A stretch of 45,376 nt of DNA from Candidatus Gastranaerophilales bacterium (GCA_944322615.1 CALUPH010000015.1:1-45376); one strand, 5' to 3'. Counted from the stretch's first letter, positions 25,216-34,584 are shown. The notes: generated from the letters alone by a model not told the origin. Numbers and translations: made by a program.

Positions 25216-25482
25216 ATGAGATTGGTAGATAAACTCAAATTATTTGAAAGACAGCTTGTATTTATGAAGTGGGGTTCAAGTGAAGGTTATGGCAGAATCA
25301 ACTACGTAGGTCATGATTTTCTTGAGTTTGAGGTTTTTGATACTGATGAGCTTGAGTATACTGATAAAATATTAATTAATGCTCAATTAATATTAGAAGT
25401 AGTTGTTAAAGGTTCTGATATTGCAAGAATTCTTGCTGAGTATGCCGCTTCTTTGCCTGACCATAATAAAGATAATGTATAA
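25216..25482 (+). CDS. Small conserved-looking protein of unknown function
   Basis: An 88-residue soluble protein with no signal peptide. It reads as a small beta-rich unit (MKWGSSEGYGRINYVGHDF, EFEVFDTDELEYTDKILI, AQLILEVVVKGSDIARIL) with a helix at the end. The ribosome binding site (CGGAG) is rather far from the ATG. It stands alone between two minus-strand genes and has its own promoter. Family not recognised. Confidence 0.7.
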   Translation: MRLVDKLKLFERQLVFMKWGSSEGYGRINYVGHDFLEFEVFDTDELEYTDKILINAQLILEVVVKGSDIARILAEYAASLPDHNKDNV

Positions 25483-25484
25483 TA

Positions 25485-26522
25485 TTAAGCAACACCTTGT
25501 TCTGACAAAAATTGCCATTTTGCTCTATCATCAGTAGTTTTACAATAGAATGAAAAAGGCATGCTGCTTATAAAGTTGAAAAATTCATATGAGCATTCTT
25601 CTCTATTGAATTTTTCGCCTTTGTTTTTCATTGCTTGTATAAATTTATCTGTTATTTCCATTGTATCTTCAATTGCTTTGCCTATTTCTTCATTTCCCAT
25701 TGGATAAGAATCATATTGGCTTGCAAATGTAGAGAAATAATTGATGTTTGTTAATGCATACAATACATTACCTAAATTTGCCGGTACTTTATTTTTGTCC
25801 ATATCTATAAGATTTATTGAACCTTGTTCTTCATCTAATAATAAATTATTAGAGTTTAAATGATCAAAGTGATATCCTGCTTTTTCTGCTGCCTTGATAT
25901 CATCGATAAGCTTTTCGTATGCCGAAACAGGAAGTTGTGCTGTTTTGTGAATTGTTGAAGCATATTGTTCTTTTCTTTCTATTGCTTCGTATGGTATTTC
26001 ACCTTCTCTGAGTTTTCCGGTTTCTTCTATATATATTGCCTGAGAAGGTGGAACTCCTATTGGTTTTCCTGTCTGTTTCTTTAGTACTTCTATTCTAATT
26101 GGGAAACCATCATCTGTTTCAAGCTCTATATTTGCTACTTCTTGACCTATATTTACATTTAGATTCTTATCTTCTGTATCTTTTATCTTCGCATTTTCAA
26201 AATCATAATTTCTTTGAGCTTTCATATTAGATGTTCTAAGAATATAATCTTCGTTCCCAGGTATAATATAAGCACTATGAGAAAAACCTGAACCTAATTT
26301 GCAATCGGGATTTGTTAAAATATCAGGTAGTTGGGTTTTTATAAAATCTGTTTCTTGTGCCCATTTTATAAAAGAATTATTGTTTGCAGATTCACTGCCT
26401 TTAAAACTTACATTATTGCTTGAACGTACAAATGTATCTGATTTCAAACCAATTTGTTTTTGTGGATTTCTATTTTGTATATTATTAATGCTTACAAATT
26501 TTATCGGATTTATGTTTAGCAT
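25485..26522 (-). CDS. SFKG protein with a protein-kinase-like fold
   Basis: A 345-residue protein. The N-terminal leader of 38 polar residues ends with NNVSFKGSE (FKG at 40-42). The rest resembles the kinase/aminoglycoside-phosphotransferase fold: a glycine-loop-like LGSGFSHSAY (76-85), YILRTS where kinases have the ATP-binding Lys (Arg96 here), the catalytic loop HFDHLNSNNLLL (218-229, giving HxDxxxxN with Asp220 and Asn225), and INLIDMD (Asp240) in place of DFG. It could be an active atypical kinase or a pseudokinase; the Arg in place of Lys leaves this open. The ribosome binding site AGGAG supports the start. Confidence 0.8.
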   Translation of the reverse strand: MLNINPIKFVSINNIQNRNPQKQIGLKSDTFVRSSNNVSFKGSESANNNSFIKWAQETDFIKTQLPDILTNPDCKLGSGFSHSAYIIPGNEDYILRTSNMKAQRNYDFENAKIKDTEDKNLNVNIGQEVANIELETDDGFPIRIEVLKKQTGKPIGVPPSQAIYIEETGKLREGEIPYEAIERKEQYASTIHKTAQLPVSAYEKLIDDIKAAEKAGYHFDHLNSNNLLLDEEQGSINLIDMDKNKVPANLGNVLYALTNINYFSTFASQYDSYPMGNEEIGKAIEDTMEITDKFIQAMKNKGEKFNREECSYEFFNFISSMPFSFYCKTTDDRAKWQFLSEQGVA

Positions 26523-26612
26523 ATTTTTCTCCTGTTAATTTATTATGTCTTTTTAAATTAACTGAAGAATTGAAATTGCTTAAATGAAGCGGATATTTTT
26601 ATAAAGTTTACA

Positions 26613-27275
26613 TTAATCTTTAAAATTAGGGAACATATTTAGTGTTCCATCATCATTACGCCAATTGAACCAGCCTACTTTTGCCTGTTTTGACATATCA
26701 TTAACAGAGGCTAAAAGCCAGTTGCCTCTTATTACTGTGAAACTTATGTATTTGGGATAAGTTAATTCTTCTAATACTTGAGAATTTGTTGATTCTGAAG
26801 CATATAAGACTTTCTCTTCTTTTGGTAAATCATTAAATATTCTTATTCCGTATTTCTTGCCGTATTTATAAAAAAGTTCTTTATAAGTCATAAAAGAATT
26901 TGGTGTTTCGTTATATACCCAGCCTGTTTCACCTGTTTCTTGATTTAGATATACATTATACCAGTTATTACCAGGGTTTTGATCAACCGTTAATAAAGCA
27001 ACATTATTAGATGGAACATGTGCTATATATGAAACTTTTCTCATATCAATAGAATTTACTATTGCTGATTTTTTTAGATCGTCATAATTTACTTCTCTTA
27101 TAACATCAGATTCCGCATCAGGATATTTATATACTGTATAACTTTTAGGCATATTTAATGTGCCTATTCCGTAATATTTTATGCTTTTTGTGCTTGATGG
27201 TATTATATCGGCAAATGCTGATGTCGAAAATATAAATAATATTAGTAATATTAATAACGAAAAAATCTTTTTCAT
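26613..27275 (-). CDS. Exported protein with SH3-like region
   Basis: A 220-residue protein with a signal peptide (MKKIFSLLILLILFIFSTSA, cleavage after AFA near residue 22). The mature protein looks all-beta. ETGETGWVYNETPN and KVGWFNWRNDDG have the look of bacterial SH3 domains, which bind cell-wall peptides; NNWYNVYLNQ fits the same fold. No catalytic motif. Likely periplasmic or envelope; a cell-wall role is inference. Confidence 0.7.
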   Translation of the reverse strand: MKKIFSLLILLILFIFSTSAFADIIPSSTKSIKYYGIGTLNMPKSYTVYKYPDAESDVIREVNYDDLKKSAIVNSIDMRKVSYIAHVPSNNVALLTVDQNPGNNWYNVYLNQETGETGWVYNETPNSFMTYKELFYKYGKKYGIRIFNDLPKEEKVLYASESTNSQVLEELTYPKYISFTVIRGNWLLASVNDMSKQAKVGWFNWRNDDGTLNMFPNFKD

Positions 27276-27311
27276 AGTTCTATTATATCAAAACTTAAAG
27301 AATAAAGTCTA

Positions 27312-27851
27312 TTATAATTCTTTTCCTAATTTAATTTGTATATCGTTTATAAGTTCTTGGGTATTTTTTAAAAGTTCTTCATAGGTTCCGTTATTATAAA
27401 TGACATAATCCCAATCTTTAATATTATCAAGAGCTGTCTCTGTAGTATCATTTTTAGATGATAAAGTACCTCTTTTGCTTCTTGTTTCTTCACTTGCTTC
27501 GACACGTACAGAATAAGCTCCATGTTGTTTGAATAAATTCAATTCGTGCTCTACTCTTATATCTGTAACTATAGTATTACCTTCATACGCTATAATTGAG
27601 TTTAGCCAATAATCAGGATTTTGAGCCCTTCCCCAATCTCCAAGTTCAATTAAATCTTGTCTGTATTGTGATTTGTTTTGTTCTATTTCTTCTAAAGTCA
27701 GACCGGTTCTTTCGGCATATTGCATTTTTATAGCATCAGCAATGCCAATTCTTTTGAAAGATTTGAACTTCTCTAATAAAATTTTTGCAACAGTATCTTT
27801 TCCGGAAAATTGTTTTCCGGAAAAGACTATAATTTTTCTATTATTCTTCAT
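27312..27851 (-). CDS. P-loop nucleotide kinase (dNMP-kinase-like)
   Basis: A 179-residue P-loop kinase. FSGKQFSGKDTVAKIL (residues 10-25) is the Walker A, then IADAIKMQYAERTG, LIELGDWGRAQNPDYW and IVTDIRVEHELN. The arrangement resembles phage-type deoxynucleoside monophosphate kinases and dephospho-CoA kinase. The acceptor is uncertain. The ATG overlaps the 3' end of rpsA by 11 bases, so it is probably translationally coupled to S1, a link reminiscent of the cmk-rpsA pairing in other bacteria. Confidence 0.78.
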   Translation of the reverse strand: MKNNRKIIVFSGKQFSGKDTVAKILLEKFKSFKRIGIADAIKMQYAERTGLTLEEIEQNKSQYRQDLIELGDWGRAQNPDYWLNSIIAYEGNTIVTDIRVEHELNLFKQHGAYSVRVEASEETRSKRGTLSSKNDTTETALDNIKDWDYVIYNNGTYEELLKNTQELINDIQIKLGKEL

Positions 27852-28899
27852 TCTTAATACTTAGACTGATTCTTCTGTCATCAGGGTTGAATTTTAGAAT
27901 TGTAGTTTGAATTTTATCACCGACTTTTAGGATTAAATTCTTTTGATTTTGATATTCTATAAGTTCGTTGTTAGGAAGTAAAGCTTCAACACCGGGGAAT
28001 ACTTCTACAAAAGCACCGAAATGTTTGATTCTTGTAATAGTACCTTCAATTTTATCACCGTCTTTTATTTTGTCTTTTGCTTCCAGCCAAGGATCTTTTT
28101 CCAAATTCTTTAAGCTTAAACTAATACGTTGTTTATCTTGATCAATAACTATAACTTCAACATCAACCATATCGCCGACTTTAAGAATATCTGAAGGATG
28201 ATCTACCCATCTCCAAGAAATTTGAGATAACGGTAACAATGCATCTACTCCGCCAATATCAATAAATGCGCCGAAATCGGTAATTCTTACAACTTCGCCT
28301 TTTACTATTTGTCCGATTTTTACAGTTTCAAATAAATCTTTTTTAGTTTCTTCTTTATCTTCAGCATATACTTTTCTGTTTGAAAGAATAAAGTTGCCTT
28401 GTTGAATATCCATAGTAAGGATTTTCAACTCTAATTTCTCACCAACAACATTTTCTGTTGATTTTAATTTTAAATGACTTGAAGGAACAAATCCTCTTAC
28501 GCCTTTTACTTCAACAAGTACTCCGCCTTTGACTATAGAAACAATAACACCTTCAACTGTTGCATCTTCTGCTTTTAGCTGTTCAAGTTCTCTCCAGCTG
28601 TATGCCATTGCAACTTTCTTATAAGATAGTGTAAATCTTCCGTCTTCATCTTCTTCGCGGATGATTAAAAATTCATATTCTTGATTTTTCTTTAATGTAT
28701 CTTCTAAACTTACTGTTGTATCAACTATTGCTTCTTTTACTGGAACATATGCTGCTGTTTTAGCACCAATATCTACAATAACTCCGGTAGAATCGTACGA
28801 ACAAACTATACCTTTTACCAAATCACCCTTCTGAAAACTATAATCATATTTGTTAAGTAGCGCTTCAAATTCAGCATCTGTATACTTTTGTTCTGACAT
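27841..28899 (-). CDS. rpsA: 30S ribosomal protein S1 (four S1 domains)
   Basis: A 352-residue RNA-binding protein with four S1 repeats: GDLVKGIVCSYDSTGVIVDI, VEGVIVSIVKGGVLVEV, GQIVKGEVVRITDFGAFIDI and KIEGTITRIKHFGAFVEVF. E. coli S1 has six and cyanobacterial S1 has three, so this short form suits the cyanobacterial side or Gram-positive-like S1. S1 binds mRNA leaders and helps initiation, which may matter here because several genes lack a clear Shine-Dalgarno sequence. It has a good promoter immediately upstream. Confidence 0.92.
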   Translation of the reverse strand: MSEQKYTDAEFEALLNKYDYSFQKGDLVKGIVCSYDSTGVIVDIGAKTAAYVPVKEAIVDTTVSLEDTLKKNQEYEFLIIREEDEDGRFTLSYKKVAMAYSWRELEQLKAEDATVEGVIVSIVKGGVLVEVKGVRGFVPSSHLKLKSTENVVGEKLELKILTMDIQQGNFILSNRKVYAEDKEETKKDLFETVKIGQIVKGEVVRITDFGAFIDIGGVDALLPLSQISWRWVDHPSDILKVGDMVDVEVIVIDQDKQRISLSLKNLEKDPWLEAKDKIKDGDKIEGTITRIKHFGAFVEVFPGVEALLPNNELIEYQNQKNLILKVGDKIQTTILKFNPDDRRISLSIKNEE

Positions 28900-28944
28900 C
28901 TCTTTTACCTCATAAATCTGCAGACATATTTTTATATATGCCCT

Positions 28945-28973
28945 ATTATACAGTTTTTTCTACATATTGTAAA
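28945..28973 (-). promoter_or_regulatory. Promoter of rpsA
   Basis: On the minus strand TTTACA (28968-28973), 17-base spacer, TATAAT (28945-28950). A near-consensus sigma-70 promoter that ends about 45 bases before the rpsA start. Confidence 0.8.
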
Positions 28974-28998
28974 TAATTTGACAAAATTGTTCTTCTAA

Positions 28999-29015
28999 AC
29001 GCTTGTTACAAGCGT
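28999..29015 (-). terminator. Hairpin downstream of the sigma factor gene
   Basis: ACGCTTG-TTA-CAAGCGT, a 7-bp stem with a 3-base loop, in the 194-base gap between the sigma gene and rpsA. The following bases are not a T run, so it may be a weak terminator or an operator. Next to it TTGCCTTGAA occurs twice in tandem (29022-29041). Confidence 0.45.
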
Positions 29016-29093
29016 GTTAGGTTGCCTTGAATTGCCTTGAATGCAATGAATACGACTTGATTAACTGTTTGTAAATTATACTTGTGTGACTTT

Positions 29094-29984
29094 TTAGCAT
29101 ACGTAGTCTTGATACAAATTTATTGAAATATTATTATCTTTTAGCTTATTTAATGCTCTGGCTTCTGTTTGTCTTATACATTCTTTTGTTACACCATATA
29201 TTTTACCGATTTCTTCCAATGTTTGTCTTTTGCTGCCTCCAATACCAAATCGCATCGTGATTACTTTTTGTTCTCTTTCTTTTAAATTTTTAAGCAACAA
29301 CATAATATCTTTTTTTAGCGATTCACTTTCAATTTCTTTTGAAATTGAACTTTTTTTATCTTCGATGATGTCTATTAATTTGACTTCGGAACCATTTTGC
29401 ATTTCATAGTCGCCTTCAAGTGATAATGTCTTTTTGTAAGCGTTCAAATAATTATTGATTTTACCGGAATCAGTTTTCATTTTTTTTGCAACTTCGTCAA
29501 TACTTATTTCTTTTTGACATTCTTTTTCCATTTCTGATTTTATTTTTGAATATTTGGAAAGAGTTTCTTGTATATATACAGGGATTTTTACGCTGTGTGA
29601 TTGTTCTGATATTGCTTTAAATATTGCTTGTTTAATCCACCAGCTTGCATATGTTGCAAATCTGTAGCCGAATTTCCAATTGAACTTATCTATTGCAACC
29701 ATTAGTCCTATATTGCCTTCTTGTATTAAATCCGTCATTGGTAATTTGCTTGTGTGAATGACTTTTCTTGCAATCATTACTACTAATTTTAGGTTTGCTT
29801 TTGTGAGCTTCTCTTTTGCTTCTTTTGAACCGTTTTGTATTTGTCTTGCAAGTTCTTGTTCTTCTTCAATTGTTAATGATTTATATTTAGAAATTTCTTT
29901 AACATAATTTACCAAATTTGTTTCTGAAAAAAGACTTGTTGAGAAATTTTCGGAATCTAATGTTGATACACAATTTAATACCAT
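29094..29984 (-). CDS. RNA polymerase sigma-70 family factor
   Basis: A 296-residue sigma factor. Region 1.2 is NYVKEISKYKSLTIEEEQEL, region 2 is KANLKLVVMIARK and DLIQEGNIGLMVAIDKF plus the -10-reading helix FATYASWWIKQAI, region 3 is HSVKIPVYIQETL, and region 4 is EREQKVITMRFGI with the helix-turn-helix QTLEEIGKIYGVTKECIRQ. Region 1.1 is absent, so this is a group 2 or 3 factor rather than the long RpoD form. SD CAGGAG. A perfect 19-base palindrome sits upstream and may control it. Confidence 0.92.
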   Translation of the reverse strand: MVLNCVSTLDSENFSTSLFSETNLVNYVKEISKYKSLTIEEEQELARQIQNGSKEAKEKLTKANLKLVVMIARKVIHTSKLPMTDLIQEGNIGLMVAIDKFNWKFGYRFATYASWWIKQAIFKAISEQSHSVKIPVYIQETLSKYSKIKSEMEKECQKEISIDEVAKKMKTDSGKINNYLNAYKKTLSLEGDYEMQNGSEVKLIDIIEDKKSSISKEIESESLKKDIMLLLKNLKEREQKVITMRFGIGGSKRQTLEEIGKIYGVTKECIRQTEARALNKLKDNNISINLYQDYVC

Positions 29985-30046
29985 ATTATTTTACTCCTGA
30001 TTTTTTTTAGTAACACACACTTTGTTTTTATAATTGCAGAACACAT

Positions 30047-30065
30047 TTTGCCTATAATAGGCAAA
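30047..30065. promoter_or_regulatory. 19-base perfect palindrome between sigma factor and helicase genes
   Basis: TTTGCCTAT-A-ATAGGCAAA, a perfect 9+1+9 dyad with an embedded TATAAT on the plus strand and TATTAT on the minus strand. It looks like an operator overlapping a divergent promoter. Confidence 0.6.
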
Positions 30066-30273
30066 GAACACTGTTATTAACGCAAACGACACACTTAAAT
30101 ATCGCATTAATTTTTATATTGTATATAATTTGTATATCTTTAATATATCACTTTGTAATTTTTATTTCAATCCATGTATGAAGACATGTTAAGTGAAATT
30201 TAAAAAACGCCATTTTTTCTTAATATCTTGTAATATTTATACTTTAAACTGTCTTTTTAATTACAATCTAATT

Positions 30274-33200
30274 ATGTTAGTAGAAAGCTCAGTAAATAGT
30301 AAAAGAACAGATTTTCTTGCTGAAAGGTATGTGGAATTAATCAAGCAGGGAAATAGTCCTGAGGATATTTTAGTTATTCTTTTAAATTCATATAAAAAAG
30401 CAAATTTTATAAATAAAGTTTGTGCTTTAAATCCTCAGTTACGACAAGAAAAATATCAGGTATATACTTTTTGGGGGCTTTGCTATAATTCGATTAATGA
30501 TAATTGGGAATATATTTCAAGTTTAATAAATAGGTCAGAAAGTACTTCAAGACCAAATTTATGCGGATTGGAAGTTTCTCAATTTATTTTTAAACAGAGT
30601 ATAAAAGAGGCAGATTTCTCTGACTATATATCTAAGGTTAATCTTCTTCATCAGCTTTTTAGAAGATATTCTTTAATTGTTCAAAATGGACTTACTACTG
30701 ATGAAATAAAAGAACGTTCGGAATTGCTAAGAGAAAGTTTTTATATTGATGCTCAAAAGGCGATTGACGATTATAAATTGAAAACTATTAAATATACCAG
30801 TTTTGATTATTTAAGACAGCTTGCTATATTGCCCTTTGTTTATAAAAATACTGATTACTTTAAGAAGATAAAATTTCTTTTGGTTGATGATGCAGATGAG
30901 TTTTCATTTGCGTTTTGGTCTTTTATTCATCATTTAGTCCCTCAATTAAATGAATATTATATAGCCTATGACCAAAACGGTTCATCAAGATGCGGATATT
31001 TATGTGCTTATAAATCGGGTGTTTTAGAATTTTCAAAAAAATATAATCCTGAAATTATTCATTTAAAAGATGATAATATTTTGCTAAAAACAGCTGAAGA
31101 TTTCTTTATCAATATTCAACAAGGTAAAAAAATAAAAATTGCTGATATAAAATACACTATTCAGCCAAAACGTTTGGATATGTTTGATGCTGCAATTTGT
31201 GAAATAAATAAACTCATAAGAAAAGGGATAAAACTATCTGATATTTCTGTAATTACCCCGGTTGTAGATGAAGTATTAATGCAATATTTTAAAGAACAAA
31301 AGTGGGGTATAAAATTTCAGGTAATATCCGGTAGTGAAAAACTTGTTCAAAATAATATCGTTAAGTATATTCTAATATTACTTAAACTTATTAATGGTTT
31401 TGATGTACAAGATTATGAGTTAAAAAGTTTATTAATTAATCTTTTGAAAATACCATATCGTAAATGTATTGAAATTATTAGGGAATATTCTTCTTCTTAT
31501 AGATTAAAGGATTATATTTTTTCAGAAGATATAAATAATTACAGATATAAAAAATTGTGTTCTGTAATTGCTTCTGAATTAAAAAGTAAAAATAGTATTT
31601 CCAATCAAATAAAAATAATTTTTTATAATATTATTCAAGAATTTGAAACAGAAGCAGATAAAGAAAAGTATGATTTTCTTCTGAAAGAAGCAGAAAATTT
31701 TGAAAAAGCATTCTCTGAAACCGTATCTGATATTGCTAAAGAATTTATTTCACAAATAGAAAATAGTGTAATAAGTGAAAATCCTATAGATTCTTTTGCT
31801 TTGCCCAAAGATGCAATTATAGTTTCAAGTCCTCAAAAAATAATTGATTTTTCGATAAGAACAAAGTATCAACTTTGGCTTGATGTATCTAATTGTGAAT
31901 GGTTAAAACAAGATACAGGTACTTTATATAATGCTTGGGTTTTAAGTAAAGATTGGAATAAAAAAGAATATACTTTGGAAGATAATATTTTGTTAACGAG
32001 AGAAAAAACGGCAAGAATTGCCAGAAAACTAATTTTGTGTGCTCAAGAAAACATTATGTTTTTTGCAAGTATATATGATAATACAGGCAATGAAAATTTT
32101 GGCGGTTTGTCTGATTTTCTTGAAATAAAAGAAGAAAAGAAACAAGAATTTAAGATAATTCCTAGGGATGATCAAAAAAAAGTTCTAGAATATAAAAAAG
32201 GGAAAATGGGTGTAATGGCGGTTCCCGGTGCAGGAAAAACCACTATATTGTTAGCTTTAATCATAAAATTGTTAAATGAAAAAGTTGCTCCTGAAAATAT
32301 ATTTGTTTTGACATATATGGAATCTGCGGCTAAGAACTTTAAAGAAAGAATAAAATCTGCCGTTTCAGATGATTCTGATCTTCCTAATATATCAACTATT
32401 CATGGGCTTGCATTAAGAATAATAAAAGAGAATGCAAACTATAATAAAATAGGGTTAGATGAAAATTTTGAAATATGTGATGATACTTTAAAAGAAAGAA
32501 TAATAAAGGAATTACTTTATAAACTGAAAATTGATGATGAAAAATATGATAATTTTTTAAGATGTATATCTATAGTCAAATTATCCTCTTATAATGGCGA
32601 GCTTTATTCAAAATATAAAGATATTCAAGAGTTTTACAGGTTTTATGAAGAATATAATAAAATTCTCAAACAAAGTAATTTGCTCGATTATGATGATATG
32701 CTTTGTTATGCAGTTAAAATACTTGAAAATAATCGTGAAATATTAAATTACTATCAAAATATTTGTAAATACATAATAGAAGATGAAGCTCAAGATTCAA
32801 CCGAAATACAACAGAAATTAATTGCTTTATTGAATGGGAAATATAATAACTATGTTCGCTGTGGTGATATTAATCAGGCAATTACTTCTACTTTTACAAA
32901 TAGCGATTTGGAAAGTTTTAGAAACTTTATCGGAATAAATAATAAAGTAGAGATGGTATCTTCTCAAAGATGTGCAAAACCAATATATTCTTTTGCTAAT
33001 TCTTTTATAAATGAAGTTTCTCAAAATGAAGAGACAAAAAATGCTTTTTATAATATTCAAATAAAAGGAACAGATAAAAACCCTATAAATAATAAAAAAC
33101 CTGAATATATATTGTTTCAAGACGAAAAGGAAGAAAAAACTTTTATAATAAACAAGATAAAAGAAATTTATAACTTTGATTCTTATGCATCAATTGCAGT

Positions 33201-34092
33201 TTTGTTGAGGTTGAATTCTCAAGTTAATGAATATAATGAATTATTATTGTCACAAGGTATAAAAACTTCAATAAGGTCTGATTGCTTAGCACAGAAAAAT
33301 ATATACAGACTTATACATTCTGTTTTAAATGTTATTAATAATCCGGTAAGTAACATTAGTGTATATGAGTTGGCTCAAGAATATAATAAAAGTAATATTT
33401 ATGAATTTGGTGAAGATATAATTAATTTTTTAAGAAATTTGAAAACACCATTTATGAAAATGAATCCTGATGAAATTAATGATGAAGGACTTTTGCAACT
33501 ATTTTGGGATATTGATTATTGGCTTAATAATTCTTCTATCGAAACTGATATTTTGGTTTTGAATATAGGTTTATTTTATTCAAAAAATTCTGTTGATAAA
33601 TCTAATTCATATATGATTTCTGCAATGGTAAAAAGGATGTTCGCGGAAAACGAAAGCTTAGAAAATATAATAAAAAAACTTGAATATTCCGCTCAAAAAT
33701 CTTTGAGTGCATATAGATTCTTTGAAAATGAACTTGTTGAGACGAATGATATTCCTATAGAAATAATGACAATGCATAAATCCAAAGGTGATGAATTCGA
33801 TTATGTGTTTATTCCGGAACTAAATGAAGAAAATTATCCGACATCAATAAAAAATGTAAAACTCAAAAGCGGCGGGCATTTTGTTCAGATAATAAAAAAT
33901 TCAATTGATAATAAAGGAATTAAATCTCCTGATGAATTAAAACTGGAACAGATTGAAGAAACACTAAGGCTTTTATATGTTGGATTTACTCGTGCAAAAA
34001 AAGAACTTTATTTGACTAATTCATTGAATTATAAAAAAAGAAAGAATACTAAATCTGTTGAAATAATTAATAAAATATTACTTGAAACTTGA
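30274..34092 (+). CDS. Two-headed UvrD/AddA-like helicase with a degenerate N-terminal half
   Basis: A 1272-residue protein. The C-terminal half (from about residue 640) is an SF1A helicase: Walker A AVPGAGKTT (~650-658), motif Ia TYMESAAKNFKER, STIHGLALRII, Walker B IIEDEAQDSTEIQQ, motif V TMHKSKGDEFDYVFIPELNE and motif VI LLYVGFTRAKKELYL. The N-terminal half follows the same helicase plan but lacks a P-loop (SSVNSKRTD where GxxxxGKT is expected). LLVDDADEFSFAFW takes the place of motif II. This recalls inactivated helicase subunits such as AddB and RecC, here fused to the motor. No C-terminal nuclease is seen. ATG 30274 is preferred to GTG 30193; neither has a good ribosome binding site. 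Confidence 0.83.
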   Translation: MLVESSVNSKRTDFLAERYVELIKQGNSPEDILVILLNSYKKANFINKVCALNPQLRQEKYQVYTFWGLCYNSINDNWEYISSLINRSESTSRPNLCGLEVSQFIFKQSIKEADFSDYISKVNLLHQLFRRYSLIVQNGLTTDEIKERSELLRESFYIDAQKAIDDYKLKTIKYTSFDYLRQLAILPFVYKNTDYFKKIKFLLVDDADEFSFAFWSFIHHLVPQLNEYYIAYDQNGSSRCGYLCAYKSGVLEFSKKYNPEIIHLKDDNILLKTAEDFFINIQQGKKIKIADIKYTIQPKRLDMFDAAICEINKLIRKGIKLSDISVITPVVDEVLMQYFKEQKWGIKFQVISGSEKLVQNNIVKYILILLKLINGFDVQDYELKSLLINLLKIPYRKCIEIIREYSSSYRLKDYIFSEDINNYRYKKLCSVIASELKSKNSISNQIKIIFYNIIQEFETEADKEKYDFLLKEAENFEKAFSETVSDIAKEFISQIENSVISENPIDSFALPKDAIIVSSPQKIIDFSIRTKYQLWLDVSNCEWLKQDTGTLYNAWVLSKDWNKKEYTLEDNILLTREKTARIARKLILCAQENIMFFASIYDNTGNENFGGLSDFLEIKEEKKQEFKIIPRDDQKKVLEYKKGKMGVMAVPGAGKTTILLALIIKLLNEKVAPENIFVLTYMESAAKNFKERIKSAVSDDSDLPNISTIHGLALRIIKENANYNKIGLDENFEICDDTLKERIIKELLYKLKIDDEKYDNFLRCISIVKLSSYNGELYSKYKDIQEFYRFYEEYNKILKQSNLLDYDDMLCYAVKILENNREILNYYQNICKYIIEDEAQDSTEIQQKLIALLNGKYNNYVRCGDINQAITSTFTNSDLESFRNFIGINNKVEMVSSQRCAKPIYSFANSFINEVSQNEETKNAFYNIQIKGTDKNPINNKKPEYILFQDEKEEKTFIINKIKEIYNFDSYASIAVLLRLNSQVNEYNELLLSQGIKTSIRSDCLAQKNIYRLIHSVLNVINNPVSNISVYELAQEYNKSNIYEFGEDIINFLRNLKTPFMKMNPDEINDEGLLQLFWDIDYWLNNSSIETDILVLNIGLFYSKNSVDKSNSYMISAMVKRMFAENESLENIIKKLEYSAQKSLSAYRFFENELVETNDIPIEIMTMHKSKGDEFDYVFIPELNEENYPTSIKNVKLKSGGHFVQIIKNSIDNKGIKSPDELKLEQIEETLRLLYVGFTRAKKELYLTNSLNYKKRKNTKSVEIINKILLET

Positions 34093-34144
34093 TAAAGTTT
34101 ATATTAATAATATTTCATATACTAGTGTTTTTTTGGAAAACAAG

Positions 34145-34153
34145 TGCTATAAT
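34145..34153 (+). promoter_or_regulatory. Extended -10 promoter of the BlaI-like gene
   Basis: TGC-TATAAT, an extended -10 about 80 bases before the ATG. The leader contains AATCTATTAAAGATT, an inverted repeat (34164-34178) that could be the repressor's own operator. Confidence 0.55.
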
Positions 34154-34233
34154 GGTAGTAATTAATCTATTAAAGATTAAACGGGTTGTAGTAATTTAAA
34201 ATATTTAAGATATAAAAATAAAAGGATGGATTA

Positions 34234-34584
34234 ATGGCATTTACACACGGAACTCTTGAAAATGAGATATTGAATGCAGTTTGGACAATGGAAGAAAATG
34301 GTGTTTCAACAAAAAATATCTCTGTTAGTGAAGTATTATCGGCAATAAATGATAACGGAAATATCAGAGCTTATACTACTGTTAAAACAGTTATGGATAG
34401 GCTTGTTGATAAGAATCTGTTAAGAAGACAAAAGAGCGGAAAAAAGTTCTGTTATAAATCTGTTGAATCAAGAGAAAAAATGGCTGCAAGTGCTATATCT
34501 AAATTGGCAGGTCAATATTTCAATAATGATGTCCGTTCTTTAATGAAAGCACTTGAAAAGCAATGTCTGAGCATAAAAGCGTAG
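34234..34584 (+). CDS. BlaI/MecI-family winged-helix repressor
   Basis: A 116-residue DNA-binding protein with the penicillinase-repressor pattern: LENEILNAVWTMEENGVST at the start, VSEVLSAINDN, AYTTVKTVMDRLVDKNLLRR (recognition and wing), and a short C-terminal dimer helix. In other bacteria BlaI is cleaved by the BlaR1 metalloprotease in response to beta-lactam. No blaR1, beta-lactamase or copper ATPase is nearby. It overlaps the next gene by 22 bases, so its physiological partner may be that protein. Confidence 0.88.
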   Translation: MAFTHGTLENEILNAVWTMEENGVSTKNISVSEVLSAINDNGNIRAYTTVKTVMDRLVDKNLLRRQKSGKKFCYKSVESREKMAASAISKLAGQYFNNDVRSLMKALEKQCLSIKA

